Assembly (NCBI GenBank): GCA_018712245.1
Contig: DVHE01000061.1
Span: forward strand, 1-35,610
DNA from: Candidatus Avoscillospira avicola
Lineage (GTDB): Bacteria > Bacillota > Clostridia > Oscillospirales > Oscillospiraceae
DNA length: 35,610 nucleotides
Reading direction: 5' to 3'
Part shown: positions 23,988 to 30,875 of the stretch, in pieces
How the letters are laid out: each line of letters starts with the position of its first letter
Numbering within the stretch: position 1 is the first letter of the stretch
Translations under genes and position numbers: made by a program
Notes under the pieces: model-generated
Told to the model about the DNA's origin: nothing
Database searches by the model: none
Seen by the model: the letters and a program-made list of their open reading frames with translations, nothing else

Positions 23988-25898
23988 CTAGCGGCCCCGG
24001 CGTCCGCCGGATTTCCTGGGCGCGGGGGAGCGGGAGGCGCCGCCCTTGGTGCTGCGACGGTGGCTGGAGGCGGGCTTTTTGGGCATGGGCCGGGACTTCT
24101 CCCCGGGCGCGGGCGGGATCAGGCAGTGCTTCCCGAAGCCGATCAGGTCGGTGCGCCCGGCCTTGACCAGGGCCTCGTGGACGAGACGGTAGTTCTTGGG
24201 GTTTTTATACTGGATCAGCGCCCGCTGCATGGCCTTCTCGTGGGGGTTGGTGGGGACGTAGACCTGCTCCATGGTCCGGGGGTCCAGGCCGGTGTCGTAC
24301 ATCACGGTGGATACCGTGGAGGGTGTGGGGTAGAAGTCCTGCACCTGCTCCGGCATGTAGCCCAGGTCCCGCAGGTACTCGGCCAGCTCGATGGCCTCCT
24401 TCAGCGTCGAGCCGGGGTGAGAGGACATGAGGTACGGCACCACGTACTGCTTGAGGCCCAGCCGCTGGTTGAGCCGCTGGTACTTCTCCAGGAATCTTTC
24501 ATAGACCTGATGGCGGGGCTTGCCCATCTTGTCCAGCACGGCGTCGGCCACGTGTTCCGGGGCCACCTTCAGCTGGCCGGAGACGTGGTACTGGACCAGC
24601 TCCTTGAAGAAGGTGTCGCTGGGGTCAGCCAGCAGGTAGTCGAAGCGGATGCCGCTGCGGATAAAGACCTTTTTGACGCCAGGGAGCTTTCGGAGCTTGC
24701 GCAGCAGGCTCAGGTAGTCGCTGTGGTCGGCGCGGAGGTTTTTGCATGGCGTGGGGAAGAGGCACTGGCGGTTCTGGCACACGCCCTTGGTAAGCTGCTT
24801 CTGGCAGGCGGGCTGGCGGAAGTTGGCCGTGGGGCCGCCCACGTCGTGGATGTAGCCTTTGAACTCCGGATCGGCGATGATCTTTTCTGCCTCGGCCAGG
24901 ATGGATTCATGGCTCCTGGTCTGGATGATCCGCCCCTGGTGGAAGGTGAGGGCGCAGAAGCTGCACGCGCCGAAGCAGCCCCGGCAGGAGACCAGGCTGA
25001 ACTTCACCTCCGCGATGGCCGGCACGCCGCCCAGCTTTTCGTAGCTGGGGTGGTAGGTCCGGGCGTAGGGCAGGTCGTAGACGTGGTCCATCTCCTGCTG
25101 GGAAAGGGGCTTCTGGGGTGGGTTCTGCACCACGAAGAGGTTGGGACCGTAGGGCTCGATGAGCCGCTTGGCGGTGAAGGGGTCGGTGTTGCGGGACTGG
25201 ATGCGGAAGCTCTCGGCGTAGCTTCGGCCGTCCTTGACAACCTGGTCGTAGCTCGGCAGCGTGATGGACTCCACCGCCTGGTCCGGCTCCCGGCAGGCGA
25301 AGACGGTGCCGTCAATCCAAGTGATATCCCGGGGGTGCATCCCGCTGTTGAGGGCGTCGGCGATCTCCACCACCGCCCGCTCGCCCATGCCGTACATCAA
25401 AAGATCGGCCTGGGCGTCCAGCAGGATGGAGCGCTTGCGCTTGCCGGACCAGTAGTCGTAGTGAGAAAGGCGGCGGAGGCTGGCCTCGATGCCGCCCAGG
25501 AGAATTGTGGCGTGGGGGTAGGAGCGGCGGATGAGGTTGCTGTAGACCACCACGGCGTAGTCCGGGCGCTTGCCCATGACGCCGCCGGGGGTGAAGGCGT
25601 CGCTCTCGCGGCGGCGCTTGGAGACGGAATAGTGGTTGACCATGGAGTCCATGTTGCCGCCCATCACCAAAAAGCCCAGCCGCGGCTCGCCCAGGGCGCG
25701 GATGGAGTCCGGGTTTTTCCAGTCCGGCTGGGAGAGAATGCCCACCTTGTAGCCCGCGTCCTCCAGCACGCGGCTGATGATCGCGTGGCCGAAGGAGGGG
25801 TGATCCACGTAGGCGTCGCCGATGACGTAGACGAAGTCGCACTGCGTCCAGCCCCGGGCCTCCATATCTGCCCGGGAAATGGGGAGAAATTCCGACAT
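23988..25898 (-). CDS. ygiQ: YgiQ family radical SAM protein
   Basis: This is a UPF0313 radical S-adenosylmethionine enzyme whose reaction is not established. The 636-aa protein has the N-terminal domain FVYVIGDAYVDHPSFGHAII, then the Fe-S motif CFGACSFC (CxxxCxxC, about residues 300-308) inside SCRGCFGACSFCAL. RSGIRFDYLL and QLKVAPEHVADAVLDKMGKP follow in the TIM-barrel part. The C-terminal tail (about 600-636) is very basic and Ser/Gly-rich (KPASSHRRSTKGGASR), suggesting nucleic acid binding. AGGAGG overlaps the dut stop codon, and the gap to dut is 9 bp, so the two are co-transcribed and probably translationally coupled. Confidence 0.93.
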   Translation of the reverse strand: MSEFLPISRADMEARGWTQCDFVYVIGDAYVDHPSFGHAIISRVLEDAGYKVGILSQPDWKNPDSIRALGEPRLGFLVMGGNMDSMVNHYSVSKRRRESDAFTPGGVMGKRPDYAVVVYSNLIRRSYPHATILLGGIEASLRRLSHYDYWSGKRKRSILLDAQADLLMYGMGERAVVEIADALNSGMHPRDITWIDGTVFACREPDQAVESITLPSYDQVVKDGRSYAESFRIQSRNTDPFTAKRLIEPYGPNLFVVQNPPQKPLSQQEMDHVYDLPYARTYHPSYEKLGGVPAIAEVKFSLVSCRGCFGACSFCALTFHQGRIIQTRSHESILAEAEKIIADPEFKGYIHDVGGPTANFRQPACQKQLTKGVCQNRQCLFPTPCKNLRADHSDYLSLLRKLRKLPGVKKVFIRSGIRFDYLLADPSDTFFKELVQYHVSGQLKVAPEHVADAVLDKMGKPRHQVYERFLEKYQRLNQRLGLKQYVVPYLMSSHPGSTLKEAIELAEYLRDLGYMPEQVQDFYPTPSTVSTVMYDTGLDPRTMEQVYVPTNPHEKAMQRALIQYKNPKNYRLVHEALVKAGRTDLIGFGKHCLIPPAPGEKSRPMPKKPASSHRRSTKGGASRSPAPRKSGGRRGR

Positions 25899-25907
25899 AG
25901 GCGCCTC

Positions 25908-26345
25908 CTATCTGGTGCCGGTGGAGCCGAAGCCGCCGACGCCCCGGGCCGTGTCGGAGAGCTGGTCGGTCTCGGTGAAGTTGGCCGTCAGATACGGCAC
26001 CACCACCAGCTGGGCGATGCGCTCGCCGGGCTCCACGGTCTGCACGGCGCTGCCGTGGTTGTAGAGGGCGGTTTTCAGCTCGCCGCGGTAGTCGCTATCA
26101 ATGACGCCCACCTTGTTGGCCGGAGCCAGGTCGCGCTTCAGGGCCAGGCCGCTGCGCCCGAAGACCAGGCCCACGTAGCCCGCGGGGATTTCCACGGCCA
26201 GGCCGGTGGGGATCATCACGGTCTCACCGGGGGCGATGGAGACCGGGGCCTCCAGGCAGGCGCACAGGTCCGCCCCGGCGGCCTCTGCTGTGGCGTAAAC
26301 CGGCAGCCGCGCCGCCGGATGTAGCTTTTTCACGGGAATGTCCAT
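25908..26345 (-). CDS. dut: dUTP diphosphatase
   Basis: It hydrolyses dUTP to dUMP, keeping uracil out of DNA and providing dUMP for thymidylate synthesis. All five motifs of the trimeric dUTPase are present in 145 aa: AEAAGADLCA (motif 1), GRSGLALK (2), GVIDSDYRGELK (3), GERIAQLVV (4) and RGVGGFGSTG (5). The start is ambiguous by three codons. An ATG at 26354 directly abuts the GAAAGG ribosome site, so I chose the ATG at 26345, which is about 9 bp away. No clear promoter is seen. A repeat-island palindrome lies only about 45 bp upstream (26390-26414). Confidence 0.94.
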   Translation of the reverse strand: MDIPVKKLHPAARLPVYATAEAAGADLCACLEAPVSIAPGETVMIPTGLAVEIPAGYVGLVFGRSGLALKRDLAPANKVGVIDSDYRGELKTALYNHGSAVQTVEPGERIAQLVVVPYLTANFTETDQLSDTARGVGGFGSTGTR

Positions 26346-26466
26346 GGGGTTCATCCTTTCTCTCTGTGAGCGCCTGACGTAAAACGCGCCGTAGGGGCGG
26401 CTATCAGCCGCCCGTGCCGCGTCAGCGGACCGCTGCGGCTGCGAGGCTGGTTGGTATCGACCCACA

Positions 26467-26579
26467 GTAGGGGCGCGCATCGCGCGTCCGCGCCGCGTCA
26501 GCGGCCTCTCGTGGAGGGTACAATGGCTGCGGAAGGCCGTTTGTACCACTGCACCCAAGGCCCCCTTGTGTAAAGGGGG
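26467..26579 (+). repeat. Long direct repeat, left copy (partner at 27190-27301)
   Basis: It starts with GTAGGGGCGCGCATCGCGCG. It includes the hairpin GGTACAATGGCTGCGG...TTTGTACC (26517-26547), and ends with a CCCCC/GGGGG stem. The right copy at 27190-27301 has the same order of blocks with a few changes, and its hairpin is at 27238-27268. Confidence 0.75.
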
Positions 26580-26889
26580 CTGGCGCGCGAAGCGCGACTG
26601 GGGGATTGTTGACCCCTCCGGCGCTGGACCGCCGCGGTCGCTGCATCTGCCGCAGGCAGCGCTCCCTTGCGGGCCTCCCCTAACGCCCTTCGGGCGTCAG
26701 GGGAGGCTTTGGGTCGGTGCGCTTGCCGCGAGTGCGCGGGAATTGCGGCCCAGCGGACGCGCGATGCGCGCCCCTACGGTAATGACGGGAGCATGGTGGG
26801 GATGTAGCGGCCGATATGCCGATATTTTCATCGGCCCGAACTCGCCGGAGGCGGGTGCCGCAAGCGCTCTGGCACCGCAGGCTGGTGTT

Positions 26890-27160
26890 GCCTCCGACGG
26901 GGCACTTTTCACCGCGGAAAAGTTCCCAAAATGCGCCGGGGGCTGCGGCCCCCGGTCCCCTGTGGGGCTGCGCGGCGTGCATCCCCGGAAGCGGCATTGC
27001 GTAAGCTGTTGCTGTCCACCGGGCCGTCCCGCCCCATACTGCCTGCCCCTTCCCGGCTTCGCGCGGGCCAGTGGAATCAGCCAGCCGCTGCGGCTACAGA
27101 ACGTTTCTCTAAGGCCGCACGGACTGCCTCGGAACAGGGGTAAGACATTGCACACGGTAG
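26890..27160 (+). repeat. Copy C of the 271-bp core repeat
   Basis: It is co-linear with 12275-12548, and with 7969-8239 read in reverse. It shows CTTTTCACCGCGGAAAAG, CCGGGGGCTGCGGCCCCCGG, GGCTGCGCGGCGTGCATCCC and CTTCGCGCGGGCCAGTGG. It has the same length (271 bp) as copy A. Confidence 0.82.
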
Positions 27161-27189
27161 TTTTTATGCACGCATTTGCGTCTCCCTCG

Positions 27190-27301
27190 TAGGGGCGCGC
27201 ATTGCGCGTCCGCGCCGCGAAGCGGCCTTTTGCGGAGGGTACAATGGCTGCGGAAGGCCGTTTGTACCGCCGTACCGAAAGCCCCTCCTCAAGAGGAGGC
27301 T
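27190..27301 (+). repeat. Long direct repeat, right copy
   Basis: Together with 26467-26579 this copy brackets core repeat C. In both places a hairpin beginning GGTACAATGGCTGCGG is followed by a short CCCC/GGGG stem. Confidence 0.75.
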
Positions 27302-27371
27302 TTAACCGGTGCGTTCGGCGGCAGTGCTCTGGCAACGTGACCCAGCGGACGCGCGATGCGCGCCCCTACGG

Positions 27372-27510
27372 TAAAACAGGGGGCCGCGGCGTTAAAAGCG
27401 GGGGCGCGGCGGAAAAAGCGGGGGTGCGGCGGTAAAAGCGGAGGCGCGGCGGAAAAAGCGGGGGTGCGGCGGTAAAAGCGGGGTGTGGCGGTAAAAGCGG
27501 GGTGTGGCGG
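27372..27510 (+). repeat. Tandem repeat array, unit about 20 bp
   Basis: Seven head-to-tail units are present. The consensus is TAAAAGCGGGGGTGCGGCGG, with the last two units 19 bp and the first more diverged. Units alternate between TAAAAG and AAAAAG starts. The unit length is not a multiple of three, the array is not in a gene, and there are no spacers. It lies 44 bp past the stop codon of mnmA, next to island C. Confidence 0.9.
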
Positions 27511-27554
27511 TGCAGGCGGCGGCGCCTGCTGCTTCCTTCCGCCGCTTCTTTTCC

Positions 27555-28589
27555 CTATTCCCACGCCCCTGCGGTGATCGTGCCGCCGCCCAGGAGCAGC
27601 GGGCCGTCGTAGAAGACGGCGGCCTGGCCGGGGGTGACGGCCCGCTGGGGGGTGTCAAAAATCAGCTCCACGCCGCGTTCCGCCGGCTCGATGGTGCAGG
27701 GGGCGGCCTGGGGGCTGTAACGCAGCTTGGCCTGGGCCCTAAGGGGCGCGGTCAGGCGGTCAAAGGGGATAAAGTTCACGTCCTGCACCGTCACCCGGCG
27801 CTGGTAGAGGGCTTCATCCGGCCCCAGGCGCACCGTGCCGTCGGGGTCCTTGCCCACCACATAGATCCGGCTGCCGTAGGCCACGTCCAGGCCCCTGCGC
27901 TGGCCGATGGTATAGGCCTCCATGCCCTGGTGCGGCCCCAGGTCCTCGCCCTGGGGGCCCAGGAAATGCCCGGGCTGGAAGACGGCGCCTGCCCGGCGGA
28001 GATAGCCCGGGTAGTCCCCGTCGGGAATAAAGCAGATGTCCTGGCTGTCGCGCTTGGACGAGACGGCCAGCCCCGCCTGGGCCGCCATGGCCCGGGCCTC
28101 CTCCTTGGTCAGGTCGCCCATGGGCAGGACCAGCCGGGCCAGCTGCGCCTGGGAGAGGTGGTAGAGCATATAGGTCTGGTCCTTTTTCGTGTCCCGGGCG
28201 GTATAGAGGAGCCAGCGGCCATGCTCTCGGGTGGCCCGGGCGTAGTGGCCGGTGGCGATGGAATCGTAGCCCAGCTCCAGGGCCGTGTCGAGAAACAGCC
28301 CGAATTTCAGGGCGCGGTTACAAAAAATGCAGGGGTTGGGCGTGTCGCCCCGGGCGTAGGCGGCCTGGAAGGGCTCGATGACCGCGGCGCGGAAGGCGCC
28401 CTGCCAGTTGAATTCATAAAAGCCGATGCCCATGGCCTGGGCGCTGCGGCGGGCCTCCTGCGCCTCGCCGCCGCCGTAGGGGTGGAGCAGCATCGTGGCG
28501 CCGTCCACGTGGTAGCCCTCGGCCTTGAGGGACAGCACGGCGGCGGCGGAATCCACGCCGCCGGACATCCCCACCAGAATCTTCTTCAC
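27555..28589 (-). CDS. mnmA: tRNA-specific 2-thiouridylase MnmA
   Basis: It makes 2-thiouridine at position 34 of tRNA-Lys, tRNA-Glu and tRNA-Gln, using ATP and persulfide sulfur. The 344-aa protein has the PP-loop GMSGGVDSA (residues 7-15), the catalytic Cys in NPCIFCN (Cys90), the second Cys in SQDICFIPDGDY (Cys186), and GQRRGLDVA plus the C-terminal beta-barrel. The start is a GTG at 28589 with AAAGGA 9 bp upstream, giving MKKILVGMSGG. No ATG start with a ribosome site exists in frame. The promoter lies at 28610-28638. The tandem repeats and island C follow its 3' end, and no ordinary terminator is seen. Confidence 0.95.
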   Translation of the reverse strand: MKKILVGMSGGVDSAAAVLSLKAEGYHVDGATMLLHPYGGGEAQEARRSAQAMGIGFYEFNWQGAFRAAVIEPFQAAYARGDTPNPCIFCNRALKFGLFLDTALELGYDSIATGHYARATREHGRWLLYTARDTKKDQTYMLYHLSQAQLARLVLPMGDLTKEEARAMAAQAGLAVSSKRDSQDICFIPDGDYPGYLRRAGAVFQPGHFLGPQGEDLGPHQGMEAYTIGQRRGLDVAYGSRIYVVGKDPDGTVRLGPDEALYQRRVTVQDVNFIPFDRLTAPLRAQAKLRYSPQAAPCTIEPAERGVELIFDTPQRAVTPGQAAVFYDGPLLLGGGTITAGAWE

Positions 28590-28609
28590 GGGATCACATC
28601 CTTTGGTAT

Positions 28610-28638
28610 ATCCTACAATACGGCCCAAAAAATTGCAA
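28610..28638 (-). promoter_or_regulatory. Promoter of mnmA
   Basis: On the minus strand TTGCAA (28638-28633) and TAGGAT (28615-28610) are spaced by 17 bp. The predicted transcript starts about 15 nt before the GTG codon, so the leader is very short. Confidence 0.55.
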
Positions 28639-28650
28639 GCAAATCTCCCA

Positions 28651-28679
28651 TTTCCCTTTTTCCCCGGCTGTGGTACAAT
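28651..28679 (+). promoter_or_regulatory. Promoter of yfbR
   Basis: TTTCCC (28651-28656) and TACAAT (28674-28679) are spaced by 17 bp. Its -35 lies 12 bp from the -35 of the divergent mnmA promoter. Confidence 0.6.
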
Positions 28680-28731
28680 TTATGGGACCATCCATGGGAT
28701 ACAATGGAGAAAAACCAAAGGAGCGAATGCC

Positions 28732-29307
28732 ATGCAGCATCGATTTTACGCCCTGATCTCCCGGATGCGCTACATCGGCCGCTGGGGCCTGATGCGCAAC
28801 ACCTTTGAAGAGAACGTCCAGGAACACAGCCACATGGTGGCGGTGCTGGCCCACGGCCTGGCGATGATTCAGCGGGACATCCTGAAAGAGCCGGCAGACC
28901 CGGACCGGTGTGCCGCGGCGGCGCTGTTTCACGACGCCTCGGAGATTCTCACCGGCGATCTGCCGACTCCCATCAAATATTATAACCCTGAAATCCGCAA
29001 TGCCTATAAGGCCGTGGAGGCCATCACCAGCCGCAAGCTCCTCTCCATGCTGCCGCCGGAGCTGCAGCCGGGCTACGAGCCGCTGCTGACCGAGTCGGAC
29101 GAGGCGGTTCACCGCATTGTCAAGGCGGCGGACAAGCTCTCGGCCTACATCAAGTGCATCGAGGAGCTGAAGGCCGGCAACAGCGAGTTTGAATCCGCCG
29201 CCCGGCAGACGGCCCAGGCCCTGGAGGAGATGGACCTGCCGTGCCTACGGTGGTTCATGGACCACTGCCTGGAGAGCTTCCGCCTCAATCTGGATCAGCT
29301 GGAGTGA
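28732..29307 (+). CDS. yfbR: 5'-deoxynucleotidase, YfbR-like HD-domain protein
   Basis: YfbR dephosphorylates deoxyribonucleoside 5'-monophosphates and in E. coli takes part in pyrimidine deoxynucleotide turnover. The 191-aa protein shows the HD metal site: His34 in QEHSHMVAVLAHG, His67-Asp68 in FHDASEILTGDLPTPIKY (with Glu71 and Asp76), and Asp134 in VKAADKLSAYIKC. RMRYIGRWGLMRNT matches the family N-terminus. AAGGAG precedes the ATG. The last 23 bp overlap the 3' end of the opposing RnfC-like gene. The deoxynucleotidase call rests on family similarity. Confidence 0.93.
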   Translation: MQHRFYALISRMRYIGRWGLMRNTFEENVQEHSHMVAVLAHGLAMIQRDILKEPADPDRCAAAALFHDASEILTGDLPTPIKYYNPEIRNAYKAVEAITSRKLLSMLPPELQPGYEPLLTESDEAVHRIVKAADKLSAYIKCIEELKAGNSEFESAARQTAQALEEMDLPCLRWFMDHCLESFRLNLDQLE

Positions 29308-30247
29308 GCCGCCGGCCTGTGAGGCAGGTAATCAGGCTGTCGCCCTTGCCCAGGGGCGTGTCCAGGTTGCGGAGAATTTGGCCGGTTTTCGCGTCTCCCA
29401 GCAGCACCGTTGGGGCGGTGCGGCGGGTGGCCTGGAGCAGATGGCGCACCGAGGTGCCCAGCGGCACCGTCCGCACCGTCCGCTCCCGGACGCCGGGGCC
29501 CAAAATCAGCACCGTGGTTTTGAGGTAGGGCTGCCCCAGATAGATGGCGTCATAGAGCGCGGCGGCCTCCCGAGGCGAAAAGACCAGCAGCCCCAGGTCC
29601 CCCAGGGTGACGCCGGGCTCCAGCGTCCGGCCCGCGAGAAGGGCCTCCAGCCCCGGGGCCTGGGCGTCCACCGCCACGGCTTCGGCGGGGAAGCTCAGCT
29701 GCCGGGCCGCCTGGGCCACGGCCCGGAGGCCTCGGCTGTAAAAGAGCAGGAGCCTCCGCGGCGCCGCCAGGCGGCCTAGGGCGCGGATGCCGCCCAGCAC
29801 CTGGTGGAGCAGGGCGAAGAACACCGCCTCATCCGTCTGGGTCAGCACCGCCAGGGCCAGGGCGTGGCAGGGCGTCAGCCGCTGGGGCAGCGGCCTTAAA
29901 TCCGCCGTCAGCAGCCCGGAGCGGGTCAAACGCTCCAGCACGCGGTGGGGCTGGGCGTCCTCCAGGCTGGCCAGGGGCTCGATGTCCGCCCCCGGGGCGT
30001 CGCGGTAGTCGTTTTCCAGGACGAGGCCGCTGCCCCGGACGGCCCGCACCACGCCGGACACCGGCGCGTGGACCCAGGCCCCGCCGGCGGAAATGCCCAC
30101 CGGCTCCCCCAGCAGCACCCGCTGACCCGCCGAGACCACGGCCCGGCAGCGGCCCCCGGCGAAATCGTCCAGGTGCAGCAGCACTGCCGGAGGCGGCGGC
30201 ACCGGCGGGCAGGGGAGGGGCGCGATGGCGCGGAGTCGAAGGGGCAT
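29285..30247 (-). CDS. RnfC-like protein lacking flavin, NADH and Fe-S motifs
   Basis: The 320-aa protein resembles RnfC in two places. Near the N-terminus it has a barrel-sandwich segment (VVSAGQRVLLGEPVG, then WVHAPVSGVVRAV, about residues 38-70). At the C-terminus it has an SLBB-like part (TVLILGPGVRERTVRTVPLG to DTPLGKGDSLITCL, about 245-310). The middle keeps the spacing, including a counterpart of NVGTAAAIYDAV (LVFSPREAAALYDAIYLGQP). The RnfC motifs for FMN and NADH (GLGGATFP, NGAECEPY) and the C-terminal 4Fe-4S cysteines are missing, so it cannot work as a normal RnfC. No rnf genes adjoin it. The ATG at 30247 has GGAAAGG 11 bp upstream, and a GTG at 30256 is the alternative. Confidence 0.7.
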   Translation of the reverse strand: MPLRLRAIAPLPCPPVPPPPAVLLHLDDFAGGRCRAVVSAGQRVLLGEPVGISAGGAWVHAPVSGVVRAVRGSGLVLENDYRDAPGADIEPLASLEDAQPHRVLERLTRSGLLTADLRPLPQRLTPCHALALAVLTQTDEAVFFALLHQVLGGIRALGRLAAPRRLLLFYSRGLRAVAQAARQLSFPAEAVAVDAQAPGLEALLAGRTLEPGVTLGDLGLLVFSPREAAALYDAIYLGQPYLKTTVLILGPGVRERTVRTVPLGTSVRHLLQATRRTAPTVLLGDAKTGQILRNLDTPLGKGDSLITCLTGRRLTPADPD

Positions 30248-30432
30248 GGGCGACACAACCTTTCCAGTTCATTCCGCTTTCCAGTTTAGTCTTCCGGGGA
30301 CGGTTTGTCCACCGGGGAGAATTTCGCCGAGCCTGTCAAAGGGGCAGTTCTTCCCGCGAAGGGAGGCAAACGGCGGCGAGGCGGGCGGAACCCTGGGGAA
30401 AAGTATTTTTCGCCGGCGGCGACAAAAAACGG

Positions 30433-30461
30433 TTGCATTATCCCGGGAAAGATGATAAAAT
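30433..30461 (+). promoter_or_regulatory. Promoter of tRNA-Gly
   Basis: TTGCAT (30433-30438) and TAAAAT (30456-30461) are spaced by 17 bp, 14 bp before the first base of the tRNA. The transcript therefore starts almost at the mature 5' end. Confidence 0.8.
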
Positions 30462-30475
30462 AAATGCCAGTCCAT

Positions 30476-30549
30476 GCGGGATTAATTCATCGGTAGAATG
30501 GCAGCTTCCCAAGCTGCACAGGCGGGTTCGACTCCCGTATCCCGCTCCA
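30476..30549 (+). tRNA. tRNA-Gly (anticodon CCC)
   Basis: The acceptor stem GCGGGAT pairs with ATCCCGC, discriminator T and CCA follow (30547-30549). The anticodon stem GCAGC/GCTGC holds TTCCCAA, giving anticodon CCC, which reads GGG. It is a single-gene unit with its own promoter and terminator. Confidence 0.96.
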
Positions 30550-30588
30550 AAACCCCCGAATGCAATCGCATTCGGGGGTTTACTTTTT
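30550..30588 (+). terminator. Terminator of tRNA-Gly
   Basis: AAACCCCCGAATGC (30550-30563) pairs perfectly with GCATTCGGGGGTTT (30568-30581) around AATC, followed by ACTTTTT. Confidence 0.92.
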
Positions 30589-30672
30589 CCCTGTTCCCTG
30601 TTTACGCTTCCCGAAAGTACCCCGCCCGGGCCCAGGGGGCGATCCCCGCCGGGGTTGCCTGGTTCTGAGCGC

Positions 30673-30813
30673 CGTAGGGGCGCGCATCGCGCGTCCGTAC
30701 CCAGCCCCCGCGCCGCCTGCACCCCGCCGAACGCACCCACGGCGCGGTGCGGGTGCCGCGAGCCGGCGGCGAATCGGGCGTGCGGCACGGGCGGCTGATA
30801 GCCGCCCCTACGG
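30673..30813. repeat. Repeat island D: two CCCCTACG-type palindromes facing each other
   Basis: CGTAGGGGCGCGCATCGCGC (from 30673, to about 30697) and GGGCGGCTGATAGCCGCCCC (from 30789, ending in TACGG at 30813) point in opposite directions and bracket a GC-rich segment. Both types also occur in islands A and C. The gap 30589-30875 has no gene I can support. Confidence 0.75.
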
Positions 30814-30875
30814 CGGCGACGCAAGCGCGGTGGGAATCGCGCCCTTGGTGCGTTTCCCGCGCTTCCGCCCAGCGC

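Larger units (their letters stand above)
26390..27371. repeat. Repeat island C (non-coding composite)
   Basis: This is the largest gene-free stretch (26346-27554). Palindromes of the CCCCTACG type lie at 26390-26414, 26467-26491, 26753-26780, 27188-27213 and 27345-27371. The GACTGGGGGATTG / CCTCCCCTAACGCCC module lies at 26597-26705, and the core repeat at 26890-27160. A direct repeat of about 112 bp flanks the core. No gene is supported inside. Confidence 0.8.

Noticed and set aside
21879-26324. A 1481-codon open frame on the + strand
   Set aside because: It runs antisense to the two transporters, ygiQ and dut, all of which have clear motifs and ribosome sites. Its His/Gly/Ala/Val-rich composition is the usual shadow of GC-rich genes.
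27372-27510. CRISPR array
   Set aside because: The 20-bp units are directly adjacent with no unique spacers, and there are no cas genes.
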